64,000 nucleotides of DNA from Botryosphaeria dothidea (GCA_011503125.2 WWBZ02000040.1:4216001-4280000), one strand, 5' to 3'. Counted from the stretch's first letter, positions 43,180-55,000 are shown. Notes: generated from the sequence alone by a model not told the origin. Translations and numbers: made by a program.

Positions 43180-44400
43180 AATAATATTAGACCGATTATT
43201 CCTAGCACACCTAACCTAGAAACCTATACCCTTATTACGGAGGCCTATACTATAGACGTCGCCTCCCTATCTCGCGATATTAGTAGACCGCGACTCCTAC
43301 CGGACGTATCGGAAGATTACGGCTAAGTTCTTTTAGAGTACTTTATTAGGGGATAAGCCTTCTCTATTAACCGCACTATACGAATCCCTACGCTAACCCC
43401 TACTAAAAATACTCCTATCTAGACGTATAACCCTAAGTTTAAAGTTAAGGAACTAGATATCTTTAACGGTACCCGAAGTAAGCTAGACGAGTTCCTACGC
43501 TAACTAAATACCTACTTCCACCTATTCGGAACGGCCTTCTAAAATAATACTTAAAAAATCTTCTTCGCTAGGTTATACCTCCGCGGCAACGTAGCCCGAT
43601 AGTTCGAACCCTACTAAGAAGACTTCGGAAAGATAGACTAATATAAAGAAATAACTAAGCTCTTTCTTAGCTTTAATACCTTTATAAAAAACCTCCGAGA
43701 AACCTTCGAGGATAAGAACTAATACTAAGACGCGGTATATCGAATCTAGACTCTTAAGCAAACTAGCTCCGCGGCTACCTATACGATCTAGTTCCGTCTA
43801 TACGCCTTCCGACTCTAATAGCCCGACCCCGTTCTAAGAATAATATACTACGAAGGCCTTAAGAATAATATTAAGGATAAATTTACTAGGACTAAACTAC
43901 CCGAATCCTACTAAGAGATTACTCGCGTAGCTATCTAACTCGATACGCGCCTATATAATCGACGACGGGAAATAGAAAGGACGCCTCGGCCTACCGCTAA
44001 TACTAGATAACTAAGATATACTACCCCCCCGAGCGACCCTATAGACCTCGATAGTACTAAAATAAGGGGACCCCTATTCTAGAAAGAGAAAGACCGCCGC
44101 CGTAAAGAGGATCTCTATCTCCGCTACGGTAAAAAGAGATACTACGCGCGATAATATAAGAGAACCTCTAACTCTAGAAATATACGCTAGACTATAGCTA
44201 CTTAGATAGCCGAACCCGAGGACCCTTACCTTAAATAGTACTAGGCCGACTATACTAACGATAAGTACGAAGTCTACTAAGAAGCTAAAGAATCTAGTAG
44301 ATACTAACCTAAGGTAAAAAACTAAAAAAGCCTCTAACCTAGGGGCGGGTAGAGGCGTAGCCCCTAGCGCTCTTTTAAGTAACTATAACTACGACCGGCA
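43180..44400 (+). pseudogene. Gyp5 gag, RIP-inactivated
   Basis: In the phase of 43441 the frame reads KVKELDIFNGTRSKLDEFLR (about 43441-43500), QLNTYFHLFGTAF and later ETFEDKNQYQDAVYRIQTLK, a typical gypsy capsid. Near 44113-44160 a ghost zinc knuckle reads Y-LRY-GKKRY-YARQ-Y, with Cys and His turned to Tyr and the C-x2-C-x4-H-x4-C spacing kept. Gag packages the RNA. Stops are TAG/TAA only. The antisense frame 43573-43761 has no support as a gene. Confidence 0.82.
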
Positions 44401-47400
44401 ACCCTATTAGATTATTCTATACTATACTACTAGACTAGGAACCCCTAGTCGAATATACTAAATACCTAGTTATTAATATACTCGCTAACGAACGACGAGT
44501 AAGAGTTCTTATTAACTTAGTAGACGGAGGAAACTATATTAACCCCCGCTTTATAGAAAAATATAATATACGATACCGAGAGAAGAAATATCCCTACGAA
44601 CTTATTACTATAGATAGCTCGCCTAGTATATATAGAGAAGGGCTAATCCTTATAGAAACCTAAGGACTAGTACTATCCCGAGAAAAATACCGAGAAAGAA
44701 TCTACCTAGATATTATAAAAACCTTAGAATACGATATTATCCTAGGGCTTCCCTAGCTCCGGAAATAGAAACCCTATATCGATTAGGAAACCGGAGAAGT
44801 AAAGTTTAGATCTAGAGAAAAGAACGAGGCGCGGTAGCTATTTAGTACTATAGCGGCGTTAGTATATCTATAGATAACCCGGAGTAAGCTAGTTCGGATT
44901 AGTAAGATCTCTAAGAAAGCTCTTCGAAAAGAAGTTAAGAACGGTAACCCTACTAAAATATTTTAAGTACGCGCTACCCTCTAAGGAATTAAGATCGAGA
45001 TATAATAACCCCTAGAAGTTCGATAGGCCTATAGAGTCGCCTACCTTCCCCGTAGAAAAACCTAGAGACCTTAGAAAACCCCGAAACCCTAAGAACCCCG
45101 AGAACGTATAAGATACGACTTAAGACAAGTTAGCTCCGCCAAACTAGAGAACCCCCTAGACCACGTACCCCTTCGGTATCGATACTTCGACTTCTTTACG
45201 GAAAAAACCGAAGAGAATATATTACCTAAATACTAGCCGTAGGATTATAAGATACTCCTAATCCCCGAAACAACACCTAAATTCGGACCCCTATACTCCC
45301 TATTAGAAAAAGAACTCTAAGTACTTAAGAAATACATCGAAACCTACCTTCGAAAAGAATATATACGGCTCTCGTAGTCCTTAGTAGTATTCTCTATTCT
45401 ATTTATACCGAAACTAGGAGGTAAACTACGACTATATATAGACTACCGAGCCTTAAACGATATTACTATTAAGAACTAGTACCCTCTACCCCGGATTAAC
45501 GAGCTACGCGACCGCCTACGGAAAGTAAAATACTTTACTAAACTAGATCTCCGAGACGGCTATTATCTAATTAGGATTAAGGAAGAAGAAGAATAGAAAA
45601 TAGTATAGCGAAGCCGATTCGGACTATTCGAATATCTAGTTATACTCTTTAGACTTACGAACGCTCCCGCAACCTTCTAAGCTATAATTAACGACACTCT
45701 CCGCGAATACCTAGACGTCTTCTATACCGTATACCTCGACGATATCTTAATCTACTCCGAAATACTCGAAGAATACTAGAAATACGTAGAGAAGGTGCTA
45801 AAGAAGCTATAAGAACGGAAGCTATAGGTTAAACCCGAAAAATACGCCTTCTATATTTAAGAAGTAGAGTTTCTAGAATTTATTATCCGACCCGGCGAAG
45901 TTATAATAGACCCTAAGAAAGTAGACTCTATTCTTAGCTAGCCTATACCTAAGAACCTTCGAGAAGTATAATTATTTCTAGGCTTTACTAACTTCTACCG
46001 GCGATTTATCCGAGATTACGCTAAACTTATAGAACTCTTAATCTAGCTTATACGAAAGGATACTCGCTTCGACTAGTAAGACCTATAGAAGAAAGCCTTC
46101 GAGCTACTTAAGAAGACCTTTACGGAAGCCCTAGTCCTAGTACTATTCGATCCCGATAAACTAATATACCTAGAAACTAACGCCTCCGACTATACTATAG
46201 GAGCCTACCTTAGCTAACCCGATAACTAAGAACGACTTTACCCTATAGCCTTCTATTCTAGAAAAATAACCCCGGTAGAACTTAACTATAATATCCACGA
46301 TAAAGAATTACTTACTATCGTTATCGCCTTTAAAGAATAGAGATACTACCTAGAAGAAGCGAACTTTAAAATAATAGTATATTCCGACTACTAAAACCTA
46401 GGAGCCTTTATAACGATAAAAATCCTTAACCGACGGCAAGTAAGATAGGTAGAATAACTAGCCTTATTTAACTTTAAGATAGTATACCGTAAGGGATCTA
46501 AAAACGGGAAGGTAGACGCACTTAGCCGAAGATGCGACTATACTCTTAACCGGCCCGAACTATCTCCCGTACTCTTAGAACGAAATAATAAAGGAAATAT
46601 TAAACTTAACCGTCCGTAACTAGAACTAGCGGCAATTCGTCTCTTAGTACTAATTACGCGAAATTAGGTAAGAAGCTAAAATAGGCTAGAATTCTAAAAC
46701 TAAGAAACCTAAAATAACTAAAGATCGCGAAATCCTTAAGAATTACTAAATTAATAAATATATAATCTAGAAGAATTTTAAAATTAAGGAGAATCCTTAA
46801 ACTAGGAATTACTAAACTAAGTAGGACCTTAAAATCCGGAGGAAATCCTAAGCACGGACCTTTCTTAAGAAATTAATCCCTTAGAAATTACTTAGGAAGA
46901 GTATATTCGAGTAGCCTACGAAAACGATACTATAGTATAATAACTTCTAAAGTAAATCCGCGAACACCCCGAGGAAGATTCTAATCTTATACTAAGCCTA
47001 GAAGGAACTATCCTCTTTAAGGAGCTAGTCTACGTATCTTAACGACTTAGGCGATAAATAATTAAGAATATCTATATACCTCTAGCCTACGGCTACCGCG
47101 GTATTAACCCTACTATAGAACGAATAGAGCGATTATTCTATATACCGTATCTTAGGAAGAAAGTACGCTAGTTTATTATAGAATATAAGGACTACGCCCG
47201 AAATAAGGTAGCGCGTTACGCTCTATACGGAAAACTATAGCTAATTACCCCGCTAGACCGACTATAGAAAGTTATCGTACTAGACTTTATTACTAAACTA
47301 CCTAAGTCTAAAGAACCCCTTACTAGTACGCGCTACGATTCTATCCTAGTAATTACGAATAGACTCTCGAAATAGGGGTACTTTATTCCCTATAAAGAAG

Positions 47401-48548
47401 CCTCGGAAGTCCCTAAGCTAGTATATATCTTCCTACGCTATATTCTCGCAAACTACGGAATACTAAAAATAATTATCTTAGACCGAGATACCCGCTTCCG
47501 CGCACGATTCTAGTAGACCCTAATAAATAAACTCGGAATAAAGTATAAGCTATCTACCGCCTACCACCCTTAGACGGACGAATAAACGGAACGGCTTAAT
47601 TAAACCTTAGAAGAATACCTACGAAGTTACGTAAACTACTAATAAAACGACTAGATAGAATTTCTACCTCTAGCCTAATTTATATATAATAGCATAATCG
47701 TAGAAATAACCTAAGAAACGCCGTTCTACGTTAACTACGGTTTCGAACCCCGAGCCTATAAAGAACCTATTCCCTAGGAAAATATAGCGTAGAAAGGAAT
47801 ACTTTAAGTAGAACAACTAAAAGGACTACACTAAAGCCTCGCTCGAGACATCGAATTTATTAACTACCGCATGGCTATATACTACAACCGAAGGCGCTAG
47901 GAGCCGCCACCCCTAGAAGAGGGAGATAAAGTCTAGCTACTTACTAGAAACCTTAAAACCAACCGACTAAGCCCTAAATTAGATTATAAGAAAATTGGTC
48001 CCTTCGAAATTAAACAAAAACTTTCCTCTGTTACATTCAAACTTAAATTGCCAAAGAATATACGCCGAAGTCTAGTCTTCCACGTAGCACTCCTTAAACC
48101 AGCACCCTAAAACGCCTAAACACCGGAATACCTCGAGGGAGAAATCTAACCCGAAGACGCGCAGGAATGGAATATCGAAAAAATCCTAGATAGCAAAAGG
48201 GACTCCAACGGTCAGCTCAAATACCTTATTAAATAGGAAAACTGCGAAGACTCAGAAAATACCTGGGAACCCTTACCAAATCTCAGTTGCCCAGAACTTC
48301 TCGCGGACTTCCACCGACAAAACCCAGATCGTCCAGCCCCAGAGCATCCTCCCAGGACGCAAAACCAAGAGGAGGATCCAGTAACACCTAAAGCTGATCT
48401 ACGGGAGCCTGCCGGGAGATCACGCCATCAGCACTCGCCACGTCACCACCGCCTGAACCAGACAACGGTGCTGCCTGCGCCTCCTCCGCATCTAACTCCT
48501 CTAGCGACGCTAAGCCCCGCCGGACCATCTCGCGCTCACGCTCATTAA
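44400..48548 (+). pseudogene. Gyp5 pol: protease-RT-RNase H-integrase-chromodomain
   Basis: Phase is -1 relative to gag and is identical at RT (45729), at the chromodomain (48168) and at a TAA at 46-48 of line 48501 (48546-48548), so no net indel occurs. Domains: protease near 44500-44560 (INLVDGGNYINPRF-like); RT with [20 protein letters not shown] near 45535-45590 and [11 protein letters not shown] (45729); RNase H with [21 protein letters not shown] near 46275-46340; integrase with the H2C2 region near 47080, LDFITKLPKSKEPLTSTRYD near 47281-47340, DRDTRFRA and HPQTDEQTERLNQTLEEYLR near 47560-47625; and a chromodomain, WNIEKILDSK (48168) to NTWEPLPNLSCPELLADFHR (about 48256-48315), with only one residual stop. 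The 3' third is nearly unmutated. Confidence 0.9.
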
Positions 48549-48978
48549 GAAAAGACTCCTGACGATCGAGACGCTCTAGGCGGGATAGGGAAGTTAGAAC
48601 ACGCTGCTGAGCCGCCTTAAGGACACGTTAGGATGCAGCCAACGCCTTACTAGTAGCCACGCGCTCTCGGCGAAGACGCTCGCGCTCTCGGTCAACGGAA
48701 CCCCCTATAGAAGATTAGCCAGGAAGAAATAGACGAAAAGAAATTCACCTACACTCCCGGGAAGGAACTCCTTATATATCGCAACTACGTCCGCGGCGAA
48801 CACACTCGGAACAACGGGTAGACGAACCCGACTCTCCCGGACCCTTAGGGATCACCTTACACTCCTTACCCTTAGAACGACAATAGCTATAAGATAGCAT
48901 AACTACTACACCCAAACGATAGATACGGTTAGCCAAATTCCGACGTTCCCTAGTCTTACGGCTTAACACCTCGGACAT
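48388..48978 (-). pseudogene. Gyp5 antisense accessory ORF: Cys cluster plus coiled coil, about 197 codons
   Basis: Starts MSEVLSRKTRERRNLANRI (ATG at 48976-48978). An upstream in-frame ATG at 48988-48990 is less likely, because it only adds MRFI. A Cys cluster follows: C-RSKGKE-CKVIP, then RCSEC-x6-CD (about 48772-48890). After one or two TAG codons comes a long Arg/Glu/Leu-rich, probably coiled-coil region (LRRERVATSKALAAS, then LERLDRQESFLNERERDMVR and GLASLEELDAEEAQA). It ends at TAG 48388-48390, overlapping the 3' end of pol tail to tail. The same gene is in Gyp2, split by Gyp4a. It may bind nucleic acid; its role is unknown. It is only lightly RIPed, so the residues are trustworthy. Confidence 0.75.
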
Positions 48979-49058
48979 TATAAACCGCAAGAAAGAGAGA
49001 GAATAAGGACTAAGGAGAAACAGGCGCCGAATCCCTTACCTTATATAAACAAACAAGA

Positions 49059-49077
49059 GACTTTCGGGCCGAAAGTC
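49059..49077 (-). promoter_or_regulatory. Conserved hairpin beside Gyp5 polypurine tract
   Basis: A perfect 9-bp inverted repeat, GACTTTCGG / CCGAAAGTC, around one G, just upstream of the antisense ORF (in its own direction) and just before the polypurine tract (49082-49094). The Gyp2 counterpart (19544-19568) shares the CGG-G-CCG core but has a different, still fully paired outer stem. Confidence 0.68.
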
Positions 49078-49094
49078 GCCTAGGAGGGGGATAG

Positions 49095-49505
49095 TATTAC
49101 GGGTCGAGTTTGCGGCATAGCACCTAGAGGTGGGGAGGAAGGTCGGAATAGGTGCAGCACTCGCTTAGAAAATATCCGTGCCGAGGATTACGGTTACGTG
49201 GCACGCCAAGCCCGTAATCCAGCAGAGGATTACGACTCCAGCCTAGTAATCTAAAAGGGGATTACCGTGATCCCTAGTAATCTATCTCTATATATATATT
49301 ATACTCTCTTATAGTAGATAGAACCTCCGTAGTCAATTCCAATTATTGCTTAACACCCATCTTATTTACCTTCCCTACCTAGCTACGGCTACTATCCCCT
49401 TGTATAAGTAATATCCCGATAGCGGTAGCAAAACCCCTAGACGCTGCGCACCTTCCCGACGCCTAAGCCCCTCGGACTCCCTTATTCCTAAGGCCCAGCG
49501 TAATA
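49095..49505 (+). repeat. Gyp5 3' LTR, 411 bp, lightly RIPed
   Basis: Same length as the 5' LTR, with ends TATTACGGG ... GCGTAATA. It follows the polypurine tract AGGAGGGGGATAG directly. Confidence 0.92.
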
Positions 49506-49510
49506 AACGG

Positions 49511-49600
49511 TAGTATTTAACTATTTCTACTAGAAGTACTCTTTAAAACCTTAACCCCTTAGCTTTTAGAAAACTTACTCTTTCTAGAAGAGAAGAATAG
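49511..49600 (+). pseudogene. Gyp4b end of pol and polypurine tract
   Basis: Resumes Gyp4b after Gyp5, matching 55630-55718 of Gyp4c: the last residues after the chromodomain (FDYFYQKYPLKP-like in Gyp4c) and the purine run AGAAGAGAAGAATAG before the LTR. Confidence 0.82.
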
Positions 49601-49917
49601 TATTAAAATTCTAGTCTATAGACTCCTTACTTTTCTTTTAGCTTCGTTAACTTAGTACTAAAATCTAGACTTATCTACTTATAAATTAGAAAGCTAGTAT
49701 TTTAATTAGTTCTTTATATATATAAACCTCGCCCCCTCTATCTCGTAGTTAGTTCTTTAGTCTAGTAACTTTATATTCTTCTTAGACTATCTTATTCTCC
49801 GTAGACTTACTATATCTTTCTATCTTTCCTCTTATTTCTTATCTCTTAAGCCTAGCCCCTTATATTAAATCTTATAAATCTAAGCCTTTTATACTTATTT
49901 ACCTCCGTATTATTATA
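49601..49917 (+). repeat. Gyp4b 3' LTR, 317 bp
   Basis: Starts TATTAAAATTCTAGTC, ends CCGTATTATTATA, and abuts LINE-E. It is two bases shorter than the Gyp4c LTR. Confidence 0.88.
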
Positions 49918-50398
49918 ACGGGTCTATACGAGGCTAGCTATCTATAGTTATTTTATATAAGAGAGAAAATCTTTTCGCCTAGTAAAAACTCCTTCTCTCT
50001 CTCTAGGTATACTATTCTATACTAGTTCTTATTTTTTCTTCTTACTAGTAGCGGCTACTATAGTAGCTCTATATTTATCTACTAGACCTATTTTTTTAGT
50101 TCTTATTCTTATAGTTATTCGGATTCTAGTAGTTCTAGTAGTTCTTCTAGTTTCTCTTTCTAGTTATTCTTCTAGATTAGTTTTCTTACTAAGCTAAATT
50201 ACTTAAGTAGCCCTAGATATAAAAACTAGTCTATTACTACTTTAATTCTTTTTTTCGTTAAGAAGAGAAAATCGTAGTTCGTAGTTCCTATTCTTTAGAG
50301 TATCTATATTCTACTCTATTAGAAATAGAGATAGAAGAAGAGAATATACTTTAAAGTTTATCTATACTAGCCGTATAGATAGGTAGAGCTAAGATATT
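49918..50398 (-). pseudogene. LINE-E segment 3: 3' end of a LINE-B-family copy
   Basis: Minus-strand text matching LINE-C from about 29171 to 29655, that is the end of ORF2 and the 3' untranslated region. It lacks the last roughly 45 bp, including the TCTA tail, because the Gyp4b LTR abuts it. RIPed. The last five bases, ATATT (50394-50398), are the left target duplication of Gyp4c. Confidence 0.82.
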
Positions 50399-50717
50399 TG
50401 TTAGAATTTTAGTCTATAGACCCCTTACTTCTCTTTTACCTTAGTTAACTTAAAACTAAGATCTAGACTTACCTACTTATAAATTAGGAAGCTAGTATTT
50501 TAGTTAGTTCTTTATATATATAAAACCTCGCCCCCTCTACTTTATAGTTAGTTCTTTAGTCTAGTAACTTTATATCCTCTTTAGACTACCTTAATCTTAG
50601 TAGACTTACCTATATCTCTCCGTCTTTATCTTAGTTCCTTATTCCTTAAGCCTAGCCCTCTATATTAGACCTTATAGGTCTAAGCCTCTTATACCTCTCT
50701 ACCTCCGCATTATTATA
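50399..50717 (+). repeat. Gyp4c 5' LTR, 319 bp
   Basis: Starts with an unmutated TGTTAGAATTTTAG and ends CCGCATTATTATA, followed by CTTTACTAGACTC. Confidence 0.92.
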
Positions 50718-50759
50718 CTTTACTAGACTCTTATCTATTCGTCCTAGGCTTAAGCTCTA

Positions 50760-52000
50760 CCTACTATATATCCCGAAAATTAGTAGCCCCTTAAATAACC
50801 TATTTAGGACCCTTAGATCCTACTTTATTAATAGGTTCTATAATAGACTCTAAGTCGATGTTTTTAACCTCCGCTTCCTTTAGATCTTCCGAATAATATC
50901 GATAATACCTACTCCGATAGTTTCGCCCGCGGTATTTAGGCTAGCTTAAACGATAATATTATAGAACCCTAGATCTTAAATAACGCGTTACGAGACTAGC
51001 GCAAGATACTTCGCTAGTATTATTAACTTAGGCTATAATAGAAGCTTCTCTCTATTCCTACGCCTACTAGTAGTATCTAACCCGAACCTTAATCCGTTAC
51101 TACTACTCCGCCCCGTCCTCGCGTTCTAAAAGTCGCCGACCCTAAATTCTTTAGAGGTAAACGCGCCGAATTTAAGAACTTTGCTACTTAGCTTTAGCTA
51201 AAGTTTATATCTAACCCTTCTACCTTCGCTACGGAATAATCTAAGATTATATACGCTAGTTTCTATCTTAGGGACGCTATATATACTTAGTTTAAGTCCT
51301 ACGTTTCCTTTAATAGTTCCGTATTCTTTAACGCCTACGTAGAATTTTATAAGGCACTCTAGTAAGCCTTTAACGACCTAGATTCCTACGCTACTACTAA
51401 ACGAACTATTAAGAACCTTCGATAAGAATTCTCGTATTTAGACTACTACTCGCGCTTTATCTCTCTTATCTTAATTCTCGGCTAGAACTAAGACTCCGTT
51501 TAGATCTCCTTATTTAAAGAAGGTCTTAAGAACTTAGTTAAAGACCTACTTATTAGACGAGAACTTCTATAGAAGTTTTAGGAATTTATAAACCTTTATA
51601 TTAACCTAGACTACTCTCTATATACTCGTTATCTTAAGAAGAAACGTACTACTAAAGCCCCTAGATTACCGAGTATCTTTATACCCGCGCCTATTCCTAT
51701 ACCTAGGTCCGTAGCTATATCCTCTAATACGCTTTAAACTACTTAGCTAACAACGGAACCTATAGAACTTAACTACGCCGCTAAAAAGGCCTATAAATAA
51801 GCGAATAACCTCTATACCTACTATAGTGCTTCTAGCTACTAGATAAAGTAGTATCTAAAGATAGTAGCTAAGAATAAGGCTATTTAGGCCCTTTCTACGG
51901 TTTCGTCCTCTATTCTCTCTACCCCGGTTCCCGATTTACTACTAGCGGCTATAGTTCTATACTAGCTAAAAAACTAAGACGGCTAGCAGGCCTACGGCCT
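50760..52000 (+). pseudogene. Gyp4c gag, RIP-inactivated
   Basis: In the phase of 51144 the frame reads PKFFRGKRAEFKNFATQLQL and later a Leu-rich capsid-like segment (LKNLVKDLLIRRELLQKFQE, about 51525-51585). At 51813-51860 a ghost knuckle Y-TYY-SASS-Y-QIKQ-Y keeps C-x2-C-x4-H-x4-C spacing with Tyr at all the ligand positions. No frame change occurs between these points. Stops are TAG/TAA. Confidence 0.83.
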
Positions 52001-52009
52001 CTGCCTAGC

Positions 52010-55000
52010 CCGTTAACTATCTCGTCCGCCGTACCCGCGGCTATATATTCGTCTAATCTATTTTCTATTCTTAGTACCCTCGATTTAAACCTCGGAAAAC
52101 TCTCGTTTACTAGTAGCCCGCTAAAACTACTTTATAGTAAATACGACTTAGGAATAGAACGTCTTCTAGTTATTAATATATTAGTTTTTAATAAACTTCT
52201 AGCTACTGCTATAATTAACTCTAGTACTTCCGAATAATTTATTAATTAGTAATTCCTATATATATATAGCCTTCGTCCCCGTAAAAAGACCGTTTCTTAA
52301 AAGGTTAAGCTTACTAATAGAGAAATAGAACACCTATCCTATAAAATCGACCTTCTTTTACTTATCGACTAATACCTCGAGACTACTACCTTTTAAGTTA
52401 TAAATATCGTAGAATACCCGCTTATTCTTAGACGTTTATAGCTTAAGAGGCATAATCCGCTAATCGACTAGTCTAGAAATACGATTTCGTTTACCTCCCC
52501 GTTTTATTAGGCAAACTATTTACCTACTCGACCTTCGCCTACTTCGCCTACTCTAATACTCCCCGTTTCCTCGCTACTTCGTTCTACTATTACCTCTATT
52601 TTCTATAAGGCTTACTAACGCCTTATTAAGAAAAGAGGTTAGTAGTTATTTACTATTTCTATAGAAGAGGTTACTAAATACCTTAACTCTAGAGATAGAG
52701 CTAGCGCTATAACTCCCGAGAAGCTTAAAGAGGAAATACGTTAAACTATTTCTTCTAGGTTTTACGATTTATTACTCTTATTTCTAAAAGCCTCTGCCGA
52801 TAAGCTTCCTCCTTATCGATACGTAGATTATACTATAGAATTAGAAGACGGTATAAAACCGCCTTTTAGCCCCCTCTATTCTATATCCGATCTCGAGCTT
52901 AAAGCTCTCCGCGAATACCTATATAAGCACTAAGCTAAAGGCTTTATTCGACCTTCGACCTCGTCCTCCGTCTCTCCGATCTTCTTCGTCCGTAAACCCG
53001 ACGGTAGTAGTATTAGACTCTATATTAACTATAGAGAACTTAATGCTATTACTAAAAAGAACCGTTACTCCTTACTACGAATTAACGATACCCTCCGCTA
53101 GCTTTAAAAGACTAAGATCTTTATAAAACTTAACCTTCGTAGAGTATTTAATTTAATTCGTATTCGAGAAGGCGATAAACACCTTACTGCCTTTCGTACT
53201 CGTTACGGTCTTTTTAAGTATACCGTTATGCCCTTTAGTTTAACTAACGCCCCGGCTACTTGTTAACAATTCGTTAACGACGTACTTCGAATATTTCTAG
53301 ATAGATTTTACGTAGTCTACCTAGACGACGTCTTAGTTTACTCTAAGAATCGAGAGGAACACGACTAATACGTTCGATTAGTTCTTAAAGCGCTTCTCCA
53401 AGCAGGCCTTTATATAAAAGGCGAGAAGTACGAGTTCTCCGTTACCTCGACTAAGTTTCTCGGATTCGTTATTTCTTCTAAAGGACTTAGCATAGACCCG
53501 GCTAAGATCGACACCGTTAAGAATTAGAAAGTACCTAGGAACGTTACTAATATTTAGTCTTTTCTTAGTTTTACTAATTTTTACCGCCGATTTATTAAGA
53601 AATACTCGAGACTCGCTGCTCCTTTATTTTAGTTGCTACGTAAGGAGAAACTATTTAATTAGACCTCTAAATAGTAAAACTCGTTTAATATCCTAAAGAA
53701 CGCCTTCTATTCTTATCCGATCCTTCGACACTTTAAACTAGAACTCGACACTATTCTTAAAATAGACTCCTCCGACTTCGTTATCTCTAGAATCCTCTTA
53801 TAGTAGCACGAATATCCCGAAGGGAAGTAGTTCCTACACCTAGTAGCCTACTTCTCTAGGAAAATAACTTCTATTAAAGAGAATTACGGAATTAGCGATA
53901 AGGAACTACTAGTAATAGTAGAGTCTATTAAAGAATAGTACCCCTTAATTACGAACCTTACTAGCCCGCTCCTCGTTTACACGGATTACTCGAATTTAAC
54001 TACCTTTGCTTCGAAGCGAATTCTAAACCGCCGACAAGCTCGTTAGGCTATAGAACTTTAAGAACTCGATTTTAAGATTATCTACCGGCCTAGAACTAGT
54101 AATAAGCGTGTAGACGCTTTAACTAGAAGGTTAGAGGACCGCCCTTCTTAAAAGGAGAGTAAAGATTCCGTCCCTATCTTAGGACCTAAGAAGTTTTAAC
54201 TATCTCTTTTAGAAACTACCCTCGCTTCGAAAATTCGTTACGCCCTTAAATTAGACCCGTTTAGATAAGAAGTTCTCCTTGCCCTTAAATCCGGAATACC
54301 TCGACTTAAAACTATTAACCTTAGTACCTATATAAAGAACTAAGATAGTCTATTAATAGTAAATAACCTTATCTATATTCCTAAAGATCCGGAACTCCGC
54401 CTTAAGATTATCTAGTTCTACTATTTATATCCGGCTACTAGATACCCTAGCTAAGTAGTAACCTTTAAAAAGATCTCCTATAACTTTTAGTAGCCTAAAA
54501 TAAGAGAGACTATTACGTAGTTCGTTAGAAACTATAAAGTCTACTCTCGTATTAAGCCGGTCCGCTACGCTCCCTACGGGTATCTTAAGCTCCTAGAAGT
54601 TTTCTAGCGACGTTAGGCTAAGGTTAGCTTTAATTTAATTATATACCTCCCGGCCTCTAAAGGAAAAATAGCTATTCTTATAGTCGTAGATCGACTAAGT
54701 AAGATAGCTTACTTTATTCCTACTATAGACGAACTTAATTTAGCTACCTTTGCTCGACTTTACCGAGATTTTATATTCCGACTCTATAGGCTTCTAGATA
54801 TAGCTATATTAGACCGTAGATCTATCTTTACCTCCGAGTATACTAAGGCCCTCGCCTCCTTACTCTAAATCCGTTCTAAGCTTAGTACTACCTTCTACCT
54901 ATAAACGGATAGCTAAACTAAAAGAATAAACTAGTCCCTAGAATAATACCTCCGTGCCTATACCTCCTATTAATAGAATAATTAGGTAAACTATCTTACT

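Larger units (their letters stand above)
42655..49505 (+). mobile_element. Gyp5: 6851-bp Ty3/Gypsy chromovirus with antisense accessory ORF
   Basis: Two LTRs of 411 bp (42655-43065 and 49095-49505) are flanked by the exact 5-bp duplication AACGG (42650-42654 and 49506-49510). Order: LTR, gag, pol with a C-terminal chromodomain, an antisense accessory ORF, a hairpin, the polypurine tract AGGAGGGGGATAG, LTR. RIP is strong over gag and most of pol but weak from about 47850 to the 3' LTR, so the last 1.6 kb is close to the ancestral sequence. It is nested in Gyp4b. Confidence 0.94.
36667..49917 (+). mobile_element. Gyp4b: Ty3/Gypsy chromovirus interrupted by LINE-F and Gyp5, flanks do not match
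   Basis: Same family as Gyp4a and Gyp4c. The 5' LTR is at 36667-36984 and the 3' LTR at 49601-49917. Internal parts are 36985-40558, 41243-42654 and 49511-49600. LINE-F sits between RNase H and integrase, and Gyp5 sits just after the chromodomain. The flanking five bases are GCTAC on the left and ACGGG on the right, so there is no target-site duplication. The left flank is Gyp3 and the right flank is the 3' end of LINE-E, which lacks its terminal bases. The two ends therefore probably come from different insertions joined by recombination or deletion. Confidence 0.85.

Noticed and set aside
43573..43761. Antisense 62-codon frame in Gyp5 gag
   Set aside because: It is opposite a well-supported gag frame, with no motif and no counterpart in the other elements.
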